Positions 25,491 to 34,229 of a stretch of 64,000 nucleotides of DNA are shown one piece after another. The stretch comes from Streptococcus parasanguinis. GTDB taxonomy: Bacteria; Bacillota; Bacilli; Lactobacillales; Streptococcaceae. How positions within the stretch are numbered: the first letter of the stretch is position 1; every line of letters starts with the position of its first letter. The stretch lies in assembly GCF_018499505.1 (NCBI RefSeq), contig NZ_JAHDAC010000003.1, positions 62,001 to 126,000 on the forward strand, in the 5' to 3' direction. The notes under the pieces are model-generated. The model was not told the origin of the DNA. It did no database searches and saw nothing but the letters and a program-made list of their open reading frames with translations. Position numbers and translations under genes: made by a program.

Positions 25491-26837
25491 ATGATAAAAA
25501 AATATTTGATCCATATTTGCCTCCTTCTGAGTCTCTTATGCCAGCCAATTCTAGCGAGTGCGGATGAATTGGTGGATATGGCGCAAAAGATGTATCCAAA
25601 TGACAATGTCCAAGCCATTAACCGTCCACATTCTTCGCTTATTATTGACGGAAATACGGGCAATGTTCTTTGGAAAGACAATATCGATGAAGTCAGAGAT
25701 CCTGCCAGCATGAGTAAGCTCATGACGCTCTATCTCTTGTTTGAAGATATGGCAAATGGCAAGATCAGTAAGGATACAGTGATCAAGGCGACCGCTTCAG
25801 ACCAAGCGATCGGAAAGATCTATGAGATCTCCAACAATAATATTGTTGCTGGGGTAGACTACACAATTCCTGAGTTGATTACCATGACAGTGGTTCCATC
25901 CTCAAATGTATCGACCCTCATGTTGGCCAATCTCATGTCCAACAATGATCCAGATGCCTTTATCAAGCGCATGAATGCCAAGGCTAAGGAATTAGGGATG
26001 ACCAATACGGTCTGGAATAACCCGAGTGGGGCGGCCATCTCCACCTTGCAGGGCTACTATCAGGTCAACAATTATCCAAATGATGCGGCCAACCAGACAA
26101 CTGCGCGTGATTTAGGGATTCTGGTTTATCATTTTATCAATCAATACCCAGATATTTTAAACTATACCAATCAAGCACAAGTGACGGTCAAAAAAGGGAC
26201 TCCATATGAGGAAACCTTTGATACCTACAATTATTCATTGCCAGGAGCCAAGTATGCCTTGAAAGGTGTGGATGGTTTGAAAACTGGTTCAAGCCCTCGT
26301 GGAGCTTTCAACTATATCGCGACCATCAAACGGGGCAATCAGCGCTTAATTGCTGTCATTATGGGCGTAGGAGATTGGGCAGACCAAGATGGGGAATATT
26401 ACCGTCACCCGTTTGGCAATGCCTTGATCGAAAAAGCCTATAAAGATTTTGGCTATAAAAAATTGCTAGATGCAGGTGTCCAGAAGATTGACGGCAAGAC
26501 CTATACACTTGAAAAACCCTTCTATGCAACGGTCAAAAAAGGTGCTAAAGAACCGACCCTTGCCGTAAAAGATGGCTATCTGACAGTAGATAATGATCTC
26601 TACACGTTGTCTGAAGGTATCCGAGATGATATGAAGGTAGAAGAAGGGGCCAAGCCAGAGCTTGTCAAAGAAACAGCAAGTGGGAAAAAGACAACGGCTA
26701 AGCACAGTAAATGGCTTTCGCTGGATCACTTCCTGATCTTGATTCCAATTCTCATTCTTGTCATCATTCTCTCGATTGAAAAACAAAGTCGTGAGAGACG
26801 CAAAAAAGAGGCTCAAAAGCGCTATAATAAAGAGTAA
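25491..26837 (+). CDS. dacA: D-alanyl-D-alanine carboxypeptidase (low-molecular-weight PBP3)
   Basis: A 448-residue exported S11 peptidase that trims the terminal D-Ala from peptidoglycan stem peptides, limiting cross-linking. It has a signal peptide ending near ILASADE. The active site is S73-M-S-K76, with an SxN element (SSN) and the KTG triad (LKTGSSPRG). A C-terminal beta domain and a membrane anchor follow (about residues 416-435), with a basic tail inside. This layout matches pneumococcal PBP3. It is preceded by an AAAGGAAAAG ribosome-binding site and followed by a terminator. Confidence 0.94.
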   Translation: MIKKYLIHICLLLSLLCQPILASADELVDMAQKMYPNDNVQAINRPHSSLIIDGNTGNVLWKDNIDEVRDPASMSKLMTLYLLFEDMANGKISKDTVIKATASDQAIGKIYEISNNNIVAGVDYTIPELITMTVVPSSNVSTLMLANLMSNNDPDAFIKRMNAKAKELGMTNTVWNNPSGAAISTLQGYYQVNNYPNDAANQTTARDLGILVYHFINQYPDILNYTNQAQVTVKKGTPYEETFDTYNYSLPGAKYALKGVDGLKTGSSPRGAFNYIATIKRGNQRLIAVIMGVGDWADQDGEYYRHPFGNALIEKAYKDFGYKKLLDAGVQKIDGKTYTLEKPFYATVKKGAKEPTLAVKDGYLTVDNDLYTLSEGIRDDMKVEEGAKPELVKETASGKKTTAKHSKWLSLDHFLILIPILILVIILSIEKQSRERRKKEAQKRYNKE

Positions 26838-26840
26838 AAT

Positions 26841-26873
26841 AAAACCTAACTGATTGTCAGTTGGGTTTTGTCA
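26841..26873 (+). terminator. Terminator of dacA
   Basis: Thirteen-base stem (26841-26853 with 26857-26869, one G-U pair) ending in TTTT. Confidence 0.8.
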
Positions 26874-26907
26874 TTGTCTCATTCCGATATTTTTAGAAAG
26901 GATTCAT

Positions 26908-28080
26908 ATGAAAAAATTCCGAAATTCTTATGCGGCTTATATGTTGCTCTATAGTTTTTATTTTATGTCCACATCTCTCTTTACGACCCTCATTTCCGTC
27001 TATTTGATGGGAAAGCACTATAGTGCAACCCAAGTGTCGACCTTGGTATCGGTTGCTTTTTTCTTATCCATGGTAGCCCAACCCTTCTTTGGTTATATCA
27101 ATGAGCGATTTGGAATCGTAAAAATGACGACCCTCAGTCTGAGTGTGATCATTGGTGGTGTCTTCGGTTTTCTTTGGGCCCCCAATCTCTTTTGGCTGAC
27201 CGTTTTTTATGGGATTGTTCTAGTCTGTTTGAATGGGACAGCTCCCATGATGGAAGTATTTGCAACGCAAAGTCCATACGCTTTTGGGAAGATTCGCGTT
27301 TGGGGAACCATTGGCTACTCGGTCGGTGTCCAAATAGCCGGCTGGGTCTATCATCAGTTTAGCCCCCAAGCTGTTTATTATACGGTTTTGATCACCATTT
27401 TACTCAGCATTTTCTGTCTAAGTGCGGTTCGAATGAAGAAAAAAGAGACAGTCGTAGAAAAGGAAAAACACCCTGTCTCTATTCGTCCTCTTCTTCACAA
27501 TGGACCTTATCTCTTCTTTATTGTGTTGATTGGCTTGGCTTCAGGGGTTGGAAATATTGGTCATACCTATATTCCTGAGCTACTCATGGATAGTGGTCTA
27601 CCAGTTCATATTGCCTCAACAGTTGTGGCTATCTCCGTCGTAGTGGAAGCCCCCTTGATATTTTTCTCTGATCGATTCATGGACCACTGGCCTTTACGGG
27701 TTTTGATCGCTCTTCCAATTGGAATTATTTTCGCTCAATATGCTGTCTATGCTTTTCCAAGTCCTGTCTTCTTAAAAGTGATAATGACTCTCTTAGCCAA
27801 GCATACAACAGGGATGGTTTTGATTATGGTGTCCTTACGGTTTATTGCCCAACAGGTGAATGGCAAAGACTTGGTTCTTGCCATGGCCATTGTCCAAGGA
27901 GCTCGTTATTTAGGAACCATTCTTTTACAACCCCTCGCAGCCCTCTGTATTGAAAGAGGTGGTTACCAAGTCATGAGTTTCTTTTTAGCAGGGGTTGTAG
28001 GGATCGTCTTTTTGCTGAGCTTTGCCTTAAAAATGCCCCAAGGGAAGGCTCACGGCCTTTTTGGTGGCAAAGTAGACTAA
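26908..28080 (+). CDS. MFS transporter
   Basis: A 390-residue major facilitator with about 12 hydrophobic segments. The segment GKIRVWGTIGYSVG after helix 4 is typical of the MFS_1-like/nucleoside-symporter-related group, but no substrate can be inferred. The start is placed at MKKFRNSYAAY (26908), directly after an AGAAAGG ribosome-binding site; the longer upstream reading frame runs through the dacA terminator and is not credible. It stands alone between two terminators, so the neighbours give no hint. Confidence 0.82.
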   Translation: MKKFRNSYAAYMLLYSFYFMSTSLFTTLISVYLMGKHYSATQVSTLVSVAFFLSMVAQPFFGYINERFGIVKMTTLSLSVIIGGVFGFLWAPNLFWLTVFYGIVLVCLNGTAPMMEVFATQSPYAFGKIRVWGTIGYSVGVQIAGWVYHQFSPQAVYYTVLITILLSIFCLSAVRMKKKETVVEKEKHPVSIRPLLHNGPYLFFIVLIGLASGVGNIGHTYIPELLMDSGLPVHIASTVVAISVVVEAPLIFFSDRFMDHWPLRVLIALPIGIIFAQYAVYAFPSPVFLKVIMTLLAKHTTGMVLIMVSLRFIAQQVNGKDLVLAMAIVQGARYLGTILLQPLAALCIERGGYQVMSFFLAGVVGIVFLLSFALKMPQGKAHGLFGGKVD

Positions 28081-28115
28081 TGAAATTGTTACAATTGTAT
28101 GACTAATCATCGAGG

Positions 28116-28161
28116 AGTTGGACAGAAACACTGATTTCACAGTGTTTTGTCCAACTTTTTT
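28116..28161. terminator. Terminator after the MFS gene
   Basis: Long stem (about 28116-28133 with 28139-28155, small bulge) and a T6 tract. Its GGACAGAAA segment resembles the first hairpin of the element at 3180-3367. Confidence 0.85.
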
Positions 28162-28187
28162 GCTAATATTAAGAACTAGTGATTAAT

Positions 28188-28216
28188 TTGACAGTCAAAG
28201 TATTCGATGGTAGAAT
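28188..28216 (+). promoter_or_regulatory. Promoter of the lipoprotein gene
   Basis: TTGACA (28188-28193), 17-base spacer, TAGAAT (28211-28216) with a TG extension. Confidence 0.85.
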
Positions 28217-28247
28217 GAGGTAAAATAAATATAAAGGAGACCATTTT

Positions 28248-28829
28248 ATGAAAAAAATGATCTTATCGACAGCTGCTCTTTTGACGATCTTTTCCCTAGC
28301 TGCTTGTTCAAACAAACAAGACACAAAGAAGGAAACTTCAAACAGTCAATCAACGACTAAAGTGACGAGCAAATCTGCCAACACTTCAAAAAGTAAGGAT
28401 AATTCAACAGATTCAGAAGATACGTCATCTTCTAGCCTCTTAACAGATGCTGAAATCAGCAAGGCAAAAACAGTTGGAGACTTCAAAAAGTTGTTTGCAA
28501 AATTAATGGATCAATCTGTTTCTATTACTGAAGAAGCAGGTACTTCTGTGACAGGTTCTGCAAAAGAACAATACGATGCAATGATTAGTACCTTAAAGCA
28601 AGGATTAGAAAACCAAAAAGATATCTTTAATGAAGGCTTGGAAAGCATCGGTTCAGATAGCACAGTCGTTCCTAAAGAAGACCGTGAAGCTTTGATCGAA
28701 ATCTTGAAAGATGCTCGTGAAGAGTTGGAAAGTACTCGTAAAGAAATGAAAGATATGCAGAAAGAATTGAGTAAATCTCCTGTTGCAGATGACGACAGTG
28801 ATGATTCAGCTTCAGATTCTGAAGAATAA
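28248..28829 (+). CDS. Ser/Thr/Asp-rich lipoprotein of unknown function
   Basis: A 193-residue protein with a type II signal peptide; the lipobox is SLAAC, giving a lipid-modified Cys near residue 20. After it comes a low-complexity Ser/Thr/Lys linker (about residues 22-65), then a helical, Lys/Glu-rich region (about 80-180) with coiled-coil character, and an Asp/Ser-rich acidic end. I recognise no domain. It has a near-consensus promoter, an AAAGGAGA ribosome-binding site and its own terminator, so it is expressed independently. A surface lipoprotein is clear; its function is not. Confidence 0.75.
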   Translation: MKKMILSTAALLTIFSLAACSNKQDTKKETSNSQSTTKVTSKSANTSKSKDNSTDSEDTSSSSLLTDAEISKAKTVGDFKKLFAKLMDQSVSITEEAGTSVTGSAKEQYDAMISTLKQGLENQKDIFNEGLESIGSDSTVVPKEDREALIEILKDAREELESTRKEMKDMQKELSKSPVADDDSDDSASDSEE

Positions 28830-28836
28830 AAAGAAG

Positions 28837-28862
28837 AAAAGGTTGGAATTTCCAGCCTTTTT
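28837..28862 (+). terminator. Terminator of the lipoprotein gene
   Basis: Stem AAAGGTTGG (28838-28846) with CCAGCCTTT (28852-28860), one G-U pair, then T's that lead into the coiA cin-box-like site. Confidence 0.8.
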
Positions 28863-28873
28863 CCTATTTTTTT

Positions 28874-28881
28874 TTCGAATG
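28874..28881 (+). promoter_or_regulatory. Degenerate cin-box of coiA
   Basis: TTCGAATG matches TACGAATA at six of eight positions, keeps the CGAAT core, follows a long T-tract and lies 22 bases before the coiA ATG, almost the same spacing as at comEA. Confidence 0.65.
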
Positions 28882-28903
28882 ATATAGATGAGGAGGCGGG
28901 CCT

Positions 28904-29854
28904 ATGTTTATTGCCATGGATAACAATCAAAAGCGGTGGAACTGTATGGAAGAGATCCCAGCTGTGACAGAAGGTCCCTTCTATTGCTTAGCTTGTCACA
29001 GTCCAGTCCGTCTAAAAAATGGCTCGGTTCTACGGGCTCATTTTGCTCATGTAAAATTACAGCATTGTCCCTATCATCACGAAGCGGAGAGTTTGGAACA
29101 TCTGGAATTGAAAGCCAGTCTTTATGACTGGGCCTCCAAGGAGTCTCATACAGAGGTAGAAAGTTATTTAGCAGACTTTCAACAAATTGCCGATCTTTTG
29201 GTGGTAGACAAGAACTTAGCTTTAGAAGTGCAGTGCAGCCCCCTGTCTTTAGGACGCTTGAAGGAGAGAAGCGATGCGTATCGATCCCATGGTTACCAGG
29301 TCTATTGGTTACTTGGTAAAAAGTTGTGGCTCAAGGAAAGGTTAACAAAACTGCAGGCTGGCTTTCTTTATTTTAGTCAGAATCGAGGGTTCCATCTTTG
29401 GGAATTGGATCTGACAAAGAAAGAGTTACGTTTGCAATACCTCATCCATGAGGATTTACGAGGGCGATTGCATTATCAAACAGAAATTTTCCCTTTTGGT
29501 CAAAGGTCTTTACTAGAAGTCTTACGGACCCCTTATCTTTCGCAACCCATGCAGCATATGGCAGTCGAGCTCGATCGTACATTTTTAACCTATATACAGC
29601 AGCAGCTCTTTTATCGTCACCCAAAGTGGCTGAAGCTTCAGGAAGAACTCTATTTACAGGGACATCATCTGATGGAACTGGGGCTAGATTTCTTTTATCC
29701 TCTTTGTCGTCCGATCCTTTCACAGAACTTGCTTCAAATTGAAGAGAATGTAGAAGGTTACTACCAGCAATTTATGACCTATTATCAGTCGCAAGGGATC
29801 CAACCTGTTCAGATCCTCTATCCCCCACGTTTTTATGCTCAGCAGAAAAGCTAA
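28904..29854 (+). CDS. coiA: Competence protein CoiA
   Basis: A 316-residue protein needed for transformation, acting after DNA uptake during recombination of the incoming strand. It has an N-terminal CxxC pair (YCLACHSP) followed by RAHFAH and a nuclease-like core: ADLLVVDKNLALEVQCSPLS carries the Asp and Glu-x-Gln of a PD-(D/E)xK-like site. The rest is helical and rich in aromatic residues. The start MFIAMDN follows GAGGAGG. A cin-box-like site with normal spacing supports SigX control. pepF follows, as in pneumococcus, but has its own promoter here. Confidence 0.92.
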   Translation: MFIAMDNNQKRWNCMEEIPAVTEGPFYCLACHSPVRLKNGSVLRAHFAHVKLQHCPYHHEAESLEHLELKASLYDWASKESHTEVESYLADFQQIADLLVVDKNLALEVQCSPLSLGRLKERSDAYRSHGYQVYWLLGKKLWLKERLTKLQAGFLYFSQNRGFHLWELDLTKKELRLQYLIHEDLRGRLHYQTEIFPFGQRSLLEVLRTPYLSQPMQHMAVELDRTFLTYIQQQLFYRHPKWLKLQEELYLQGHHLMELGLDFFYPLCRPILSQNLLQIEENVEGYYQQFMTYYQSQGIQPVQILYPPRFYAQQKS

Positions 29855-29893
29855 CTTTCTAAGATAGAAATCCTCCCGAAATGTTCATTTTTA

Positions 29894-29902
29894 TGCTAAA
29901 AT
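29894..29902 (+). promoter_or_regulatory. Extended -10 promoter of pepF
   Basis: TG-C-TAAAAT (29894-29902), weak -35, 25 bases before the ATG. Confidence 0.6.
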
Positions 29903-29926
29903 AGTACCATTGGAGGATTAATCGAA

Positions 29927-31729
29927 ATGGTAAAACAACGTAATGAAATTGATGAAAAATACCAATGGGATTTGTCGACAATTTTTGCGACAGATCAAGC
30001 TTGGGAAGAAGAAGCAGCAAGCTTAGCTACAGATATTAAAGCAGCAAGCCACTATGCTGGTCATTTGTTGGATTCAGCGCAAACACTGTTGGATATAACC
30101 AATGCATATTTGGAATTGAGTCGTCGCTTAGAAAAGGTCTACGTCTATGCTCATATGAAAAATGACCAAGATACACGAGTGGCTAAATACCAAGAGTACC
30201 AATCAAAAGGGATGTCTCTTTATAGCTTGTTAGGTGAAACCTTTGCCTTCTATGAGCCTGAATTCATGGCCATTACGGATGAGCAGTATAAGGCCTTTGT
30301 GAGTGAAGTTCCAGCCTTGGAACAATATGGTCATTATTTTGATCGTTTGCTAGAGAAAAAAGAACATGTCTTGTCTCAAAAAGAAGAGGAATTACTTGCA
30401 GGAGCTGGTGAGATCTTTGCGGCTGGTGGTGAAACCTTTGAAATCTTGGACAATGCAGATATTGTTTTCCCAACTGTGCATGATGACAAGGGCGAAGAGG
30501 TTCAATTAACCCATGGAAACTATATTTCTTTGGTAGAATCAAAAGATCGTTCCGTTCGTAAAGAAGCTTACGAAGGCCTCTACAAGGTTTATGAACAGTA
30601 CCAACATACCTATGCTAAAACCTTGCAAACCAATGTGAAAGTTCACAACTTTAATGCCAAAGTTCGCAAATTCTCATCTGCCCGTGAAGCGGCCCTTTCT
30701 GAAAACTTTGTACCAGAAAGTGTTTATGATAGCTTGGTAGCAGCGGTGAACAAACATTTGCCACTCTTGCAACGTTATGTGCAATTGCGTTCAAAAATTC
30801 TTGGAATCTCAGACTTGAAGATGTACGATATGTATACGCCATTATCTGATACAGACTACAAGTTTACCTATGAAGAATCATTGGCCAAAGCAGAAGAAGT
30901 CTTGGCTGTTTTGGGTGAGGACTACCTTTCTCGTGTAAAACGTGCCTTCAGCGAACGGTGGATTGATGTTCATGTCAACCAAGGAAAACGCTCAGGTGCC
31001 TATTCAGGTGGTTCTTATGATACCAATGCCTTCATGTTGTTGAACTGGCAAGATACATTGGATAATCTCTTCACCTTGGTGCATGAAACTGGTCACAGTA
31101 TGCATTCTAGCTATACCCGTGAAACCCAGCCTTATGTCTATGGAGACTATTCCATCTTCCTTGCTGAAATTGCCTCTACAACCAATGAAAATATCCTGAC
31201 CGAACGTCTGTTAGAAGAAGTAGAAGACGATGCAACTCGCTTTGCTATTTTAAATCACTTCTTGGATGGCTTCCGTGGAACCGTCTTCCGTCAAACGCAG
31301 TTTGCTGAATTTGAGCATGCCATTCATAAAGCAGACCAAGAAGGTACCGTTTTGACTAGTGAGTTCTTGAACAACCTTTATGCAGAGCTCAATGAAAAAT
31401 ACTATGGTCTTTCAAAAGAAGACAACCCTGAGATCCAATATGAATGGGCTCGAATTCCTCACTTCTACTATAACTACTACGTCTTCCAATATTCAACTGG
31501 TTTTGCAGCAGCTTCAGCCTTAGCTGAAAAGATTGTTCATGGAACTCAGGAAGATCGTGACAAATATATCGACTACTTGAAGGCTGGAAACTCTGACTAT
31601 CCACTCAACGTCATCCGTAAAGCAGGTGTGGATATGGAAAAAGAAGACTACTTGGACGCAGCCTTTGCGGTCTTTGAACGTCGGTTGAATGAATTTGAAG
31701 CCCTAGTAGAAAAATTAGGACTCGCATAA
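29927..31729 (+). CDS. pepF: Oligoendopeptidase F (M3 family)
   Basis: A 600-residue cytoplasmic zinc peptidase that cleaves peptides of moderate length, such as those brought in by oligopeptide transporters. The zinc motif is H386-E-T-G-H390, with the third ligand in the downstream [11 protein letters not shown] segment. N-terminal helical regions fit the M3B PepF/PepB group and the length is exact for it. The start follows TTGGAGGA. It is linked with the O-methyltransferase gene by a single-base gap, an arrangement conserved with pneumococcus (pepF, methyltransferase, prsA). Confidence 0.95.
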   Translation: MVKQRNEIDEKYQWDLSTIFATDQAWEEEAASLATDIKAASHYAGHLLDSAQTLLDITNAYLELSRRLEKVYVYAHMKNDQDTRVAKYQEYQSKGMSLYSLLGETFAFYEPEFMAITDEQYKAFVSEVPALEQYGHYFDRLLEKKEHVLSQKEEELLAGAGEIFAAGGETFEILDNADIVFPTVHDDKGEEVQLTHGNYISLVESKDRSVRKEAYEGLYKVYEQYQHTYAKTLQTNVKVHNFNAKVRKFSSAREAALSENFVPESVYDSLVAAVNKHLPLLQRYVQLRSKILGISDLKMYDMYTPLSDTDYKFTYEESLAKAEEVLAVLGEDYLSRVKRAFSERWIDVHVNQGKRSGAYSGGSYDTNAFMLLNWQDTLDNLFTLVHETGHSMHSSYTRETQPYVYGDYSIFLAEIASTTNENILTERLLEEVEDDATRFAILNHFLDGFRGTVFRQTQFAEFEHAIHKADQEGTVLTSEFLNNLYAELNEKYYGLSKEDNPEIQYEWARIPHFYYNYYVFQYSTGFAAASALAEKIVHGTQEDRDKYIDYLKAGNSDYPLNVIRKAGVDMEKEDYLDAAFAVFERRLNEFEALVEKLGLA

Positions 31730-31730
31730 G

Positions 31731-32450
31731 ATGGTAGAGTCTTATAGTAAAAATGCCAACCACAATATGCGCCGGCCAGTGGTTAAAGACGAGATCGTTG
31801 ACTTTATGCGCACGCGTCAAAAACCGGTAGCAGGTGCCTTGGAGGAGTTAGAAGCATTCGCCCGCAAGGAAAATATTCCGATTATTCCGCATGAAACGGT
31901 AGCTTACTTTAGACTACTCCTGCAAGCCCTACAACCAAAGAAAATCCTGGAAATTGGGACAGCAATTGGATTTTCAGCGCTCTTAATGGCTGAAAATGCT
32001 CCCGATGCACAAATTACCACTATTGATCGGAATGAAGAGATGATTGGCTTTGCTAAGGAAAATCTGGCTAAATACGATCAGAGAAAACAAATCACCTTGC
32101 TTGAAGGAGATGCAGTAGATGTTTTGCAGGATTTGACAGAGACCTATGACTTTGTCTTTATGGACTCTGCTAAGTCTAAGTACATCGTCTTTTTACCACG
32201 AATTCTCGAACTCTTGGAGGTTGGGGGAGTCGTGGTATTGGATGATATTTTCCAAGGAGGAGATGTTGCCAAGGACATCATGGAAGTGCGTCGTGGGCAA
32301 CGAACCATTTACCGGGGGCTTCAAAATCTCTTTCATGCGACTCTCAATCATCCAGATTTGACCGCTAGTTTGGTGCCACTTGGAGATGGTATTTTGATGA
32401 TTCGGAAAAATGCAGAGACGGTAACCTTGCCAGATCCTAGCTCTTTTTAG
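31731..32450 (+). CDS. SAM-dependent O-methyltransferase (class I, COMT-like)
   Basis: A 239-residue methyltransferase with motif I as ILEIGTAIGFSALLMA and the acidic loop TTIDRNEEM. The VFMDSAKSKY and VVVLDDIFQGG segments hold the metal-binding Asp residues of the caffeoyl-CoA/catechol O-methyltransferase-like group. Related bacterial proteins include TrmR, a tRNA 5-hydroxyuridine methyltransferase, so a tRNA role is plausible but not shown. The ATG begins one base after the pepF stop and must be co-transcribed with it. prsA follows behind its own promoter. Confidence 0.85.
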   Translation: MVESYSKNANHNMRRPVVKDEIVDFMRTRQKPVAGALEELEAFARKENIPIIPHETVAYFRLLLQALQPKKILEIGTAIGFSALLMAENAPDAQITTIDRNEEMIGFAKENLAKYDQRKQITLLEGDAVDVLQDLTETYDFVFMDSAKSKYIVFLPRILELLEVGGVVVLDDIFQGGDVAKDIMEVRRGQRTIYRGLQNLFHATLNHPDLTASLVPLGDGILMIRKNAETVTLPDPSSF

Positions 32451-32478
32451 GTAAATTTAAGGTATTCTCTCTAATTTG

Positions 32479-32487
32479 TGGTAAAAT
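32479..32487 (+). promoter_or_regulatory. Extended -10 promoter of prsA
   Basis: TG-G-TAAAAT (32479-32487), weak -35. Confidence 0.55.
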
Positions 32488-32522
32488 AGAATAAGTTTAA
32501 AAAGGAACGGAGAATAATTTTC

Positions 32523-33467
32523 ATGAAGAAAAAACTTGTAGCAGGTGCTGTGACCTTGCTATCAGTCGTAACACTAGCAGCGTGTGCCAATGGCACAAAC
32601 AAAGATATCGTGACCATGAAAGGGGACACGATTACAGTTTCTGATTTCTATGATGAAATCAAAACCAACCAAGGTGCTCAACAAGTTCTTTTCCAAATGA
32701 CCATCAATAAAGTCTTTGAAAAAGAATATGGATCAAAGGTTTCTGATAAAGAAGTCGATAAAGAATTGGCTAAACAAAAGAAACAATTAGGCAAACAATT
32801 CGATGCATACTTGGCGCAACAAGGCTTGACGGAAGAAACAGCGAAGAAACAAATCCGTAGCAATATGTTGTTGGAATATGCAGTCAACCAAGCTGCTAAG
32901 AAAGATATCAAAGAGTCTGACTACAAGTCGGCTTTTGAATCTTACACACCAGAAGTGACAGCACAAATTATCAAGTTGGATTCAGAAGATAAAGCAAAAG
33001 AAGTGTTGGAAGCAGCTAAAGCGGAAGGTGCAGACTTTGCCCAAATCGCCAAAGACAATTCAACAGATACTGCTACAAAAGACAAAGGTGGCGAAGTCAA
33101 GTTCGATTCAGGAACAGCAGATATTCCATCTCAAGTCAAAGAAGCTGCCTTTAAGTTGGATGAGAACGGCATTTCAGATGTGATCACAGTTTCAGCAGGT
33201 CAAAACTATTCTGCTAGCTACTATATTGTCAAATTGAATAAGAAGACAGAAAAAGGTTCTGACTGGAAGAAATACGAAAAACGTTTGAAAGAGATCATTG
33301 TTAACGGTCGTAAGCAAGATACCAACTACATCCGTAGCATTATTGCAAAAGCGATGACCAATGCCAATATCAAGGTCAAAGATGATGCCTTCAAATCAAC
33401 CTTCAACCAATATTTGCAAAATATCGGTGTTCAAACGAGCGATAGCAGTTCATCATCTAAAAAATAG
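32523..33467 (+). CDS. prsA: Foldase lipoprotein PrsA (parvulin-type peptidyl-prolyl isomerase)
   Basis: A 314-residue lipoprotein that helps secreted proteins fold outside the membrane. Its lipobox is TLAAC (Cys near residue 21). It has an N-terminal helical domain, a parvulin-like region in the middle (about residues 140-240, ITAQIIKL to YIVKLNKK) and a Ser-rich C-terminal tail. Streptococcal PrsA/PpmA proteins often have a weakened isomerase active site, and that could hold here. The start follows AAGGAACGGAG. The stop codon is followed immediately by the T-box promoter. Confidence 0.92.
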   Translation: MKKKLVAGAVTLLSVVTLAACANGTNKDIVTMKGDTITVSDFYDEIKTNQGAQQVLFQMTINKVFEKEYGSKVSDKEVDKELAKQKKQLGKQFDAYLAQQGLTEETAKKQIRSNMLLEYAVNQAAKKDIKESDYKSAFESYTPEVTAQIIKLDSEDKAKEVLEAAKAEGADFAQIAKDNSTDTATKDKGGEVKFDSGTADIPSQVKEAAFKLDENGISDVITVSAGQNYSASYYIVKLNKKTEKGSDWKKYEKRLKEIIVNGRKQDTNYIRSIIAKAMTNANIKVKDDAFKSTFNQYLQNIGVQTSDSSSSSKK

Positions 33468-33496
33468 TTGACGGTTCCTTTTGGAACTTGTATAAT
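33468..33496 (+). promoter_or_regulatory. Promoter of the alaS T-box transcript
   Basis: TTGACG (33468-33473), 17-base spacer, TATAAT (33491-33496). The -35 begins at the base after the prsA stop codon, and the spacer contains the palindrome GTTCC-TTTT-GGAAC. Confidence 0.85.
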
Positions 33497-33502
33497 GAAA
33501 TA

Positions 33503-33661
33503 GTTGAGAATAAATCATTGTTACTCGGAATCAGAGAAGTGGCGGGGGTGCGAGCCATGGAAGGGAAATGATTTTGCTACTCGGCTGAGACAATTGCATA
33601 CAAAATGAAGAATGACAAGTTCATTGAATGAAGGTGGTACCGCGGTTTTTCGCCCTTCGTT
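33503..33661 (+). promoter_or_regulatory. T-box riboswitch (alanine, GCU specifier)
   Basis: Leader with the canonical T-box sequence AAGGTGGTACCGCG (33631-33644), which pairs with the acceptor end of uncharged tRNA. Stem I contains the conserved distal-loop motif GGGTGCGAGCC (about 33545-33555), and a likely specifier codon GCT for Ala at 33576-33578. The terminator would form by pairing AATGAAGG (33627-33634) with the CCTTCGTT ending at 33661. Low charged tRNA-Ala should favour read-through into the LURP-one-like gene and alaS. The U-tract after the terminator stem is short, so termination may be leaky. Confidence 0.92.
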
Positions 33662-33720
33662 TAGTGGCTTGTCTTTTGTTTATGGGCAGTTGTCTGGAGC
33701 TTTTTAAAGGAGATCAAAAG

Positions 33721-34206
33721 ATGCGAACCTATCAAGTGAAACAAAAATTTCGATTGGGTGGCGAGCGGTTCGATATCAAAGATGAGTTGGGAAATGTTGA
33801 GTACCAGGTTGAGGGATCTTTTCTTAAGATTCCCAAGACTTTTACCATCTATGATAAGAATGGACAAGAAGTGAGCCACATTACTAAAAAAACAATCAGC
33901 CTTCTTCCCAAATTTGTGGTTGAGTTGAAGGATGGGGACCGCTTTTTTATCAATAAAAAACTGACGCTCTTTAGAGACAAATACGATATCGAAGATTTGG
34001 GGCTTCGGGTGCAGGGAAATATCTGGGACCTGGAATTCAAATTGTTCGATGATCGGGATCAAATCGTCGCTGAGATTAGCAAAGAACTCTTTCATCTAAC
34101 CTCTACCTATCAAGTATCGGTTTATGAGGATGAATACGCTGATTTAGTCATCTCACTGTGTGTCGCCATCGATTATGTCGAAATGTTAGAAGCTAGCGCA
34201 AATTAA
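33721..34206 (+). CDS. LURP-one-related family protein (YxjI-like)
   Basis: A 161-residue protein whose sequence (YQVKQKFRLGGERFDIKDELGNVEYQVEG, given here as its start up to residue 20: MRTYQVKQKFRLGGERFDIK) fits the beta-barrel tubby-like LURP-one fold, family PF04525. Bacterial members have no settled function. The start is set at 33721, after an AAAGGAG ribosome-binding site; upstream in-frame codons lie within the T-box leader and are not credible. It sits between the T-box and alaS and ends 23 bases before alaS, so it falls under tRNA-Ala control although it shows no link to translation. Confidence 0.78.
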   Translation: MRTYQVKQKFRLGGERFDIKDELGNVEYQVEGSFLKIPKTFTIYDKNGQEVSHITKKTISLLPKFVVELKDGDRFFINKKLTLFRDKYDIEDLGLRVQGNIWDLEFKLFDDRDQIVAEISKELFHLTSTYQVSVYEDEYADLVISLCVAIDYVEMLEASAN

Positions 34207-34229
34207 TCTTAAAAAATTAGGAGACAAAT

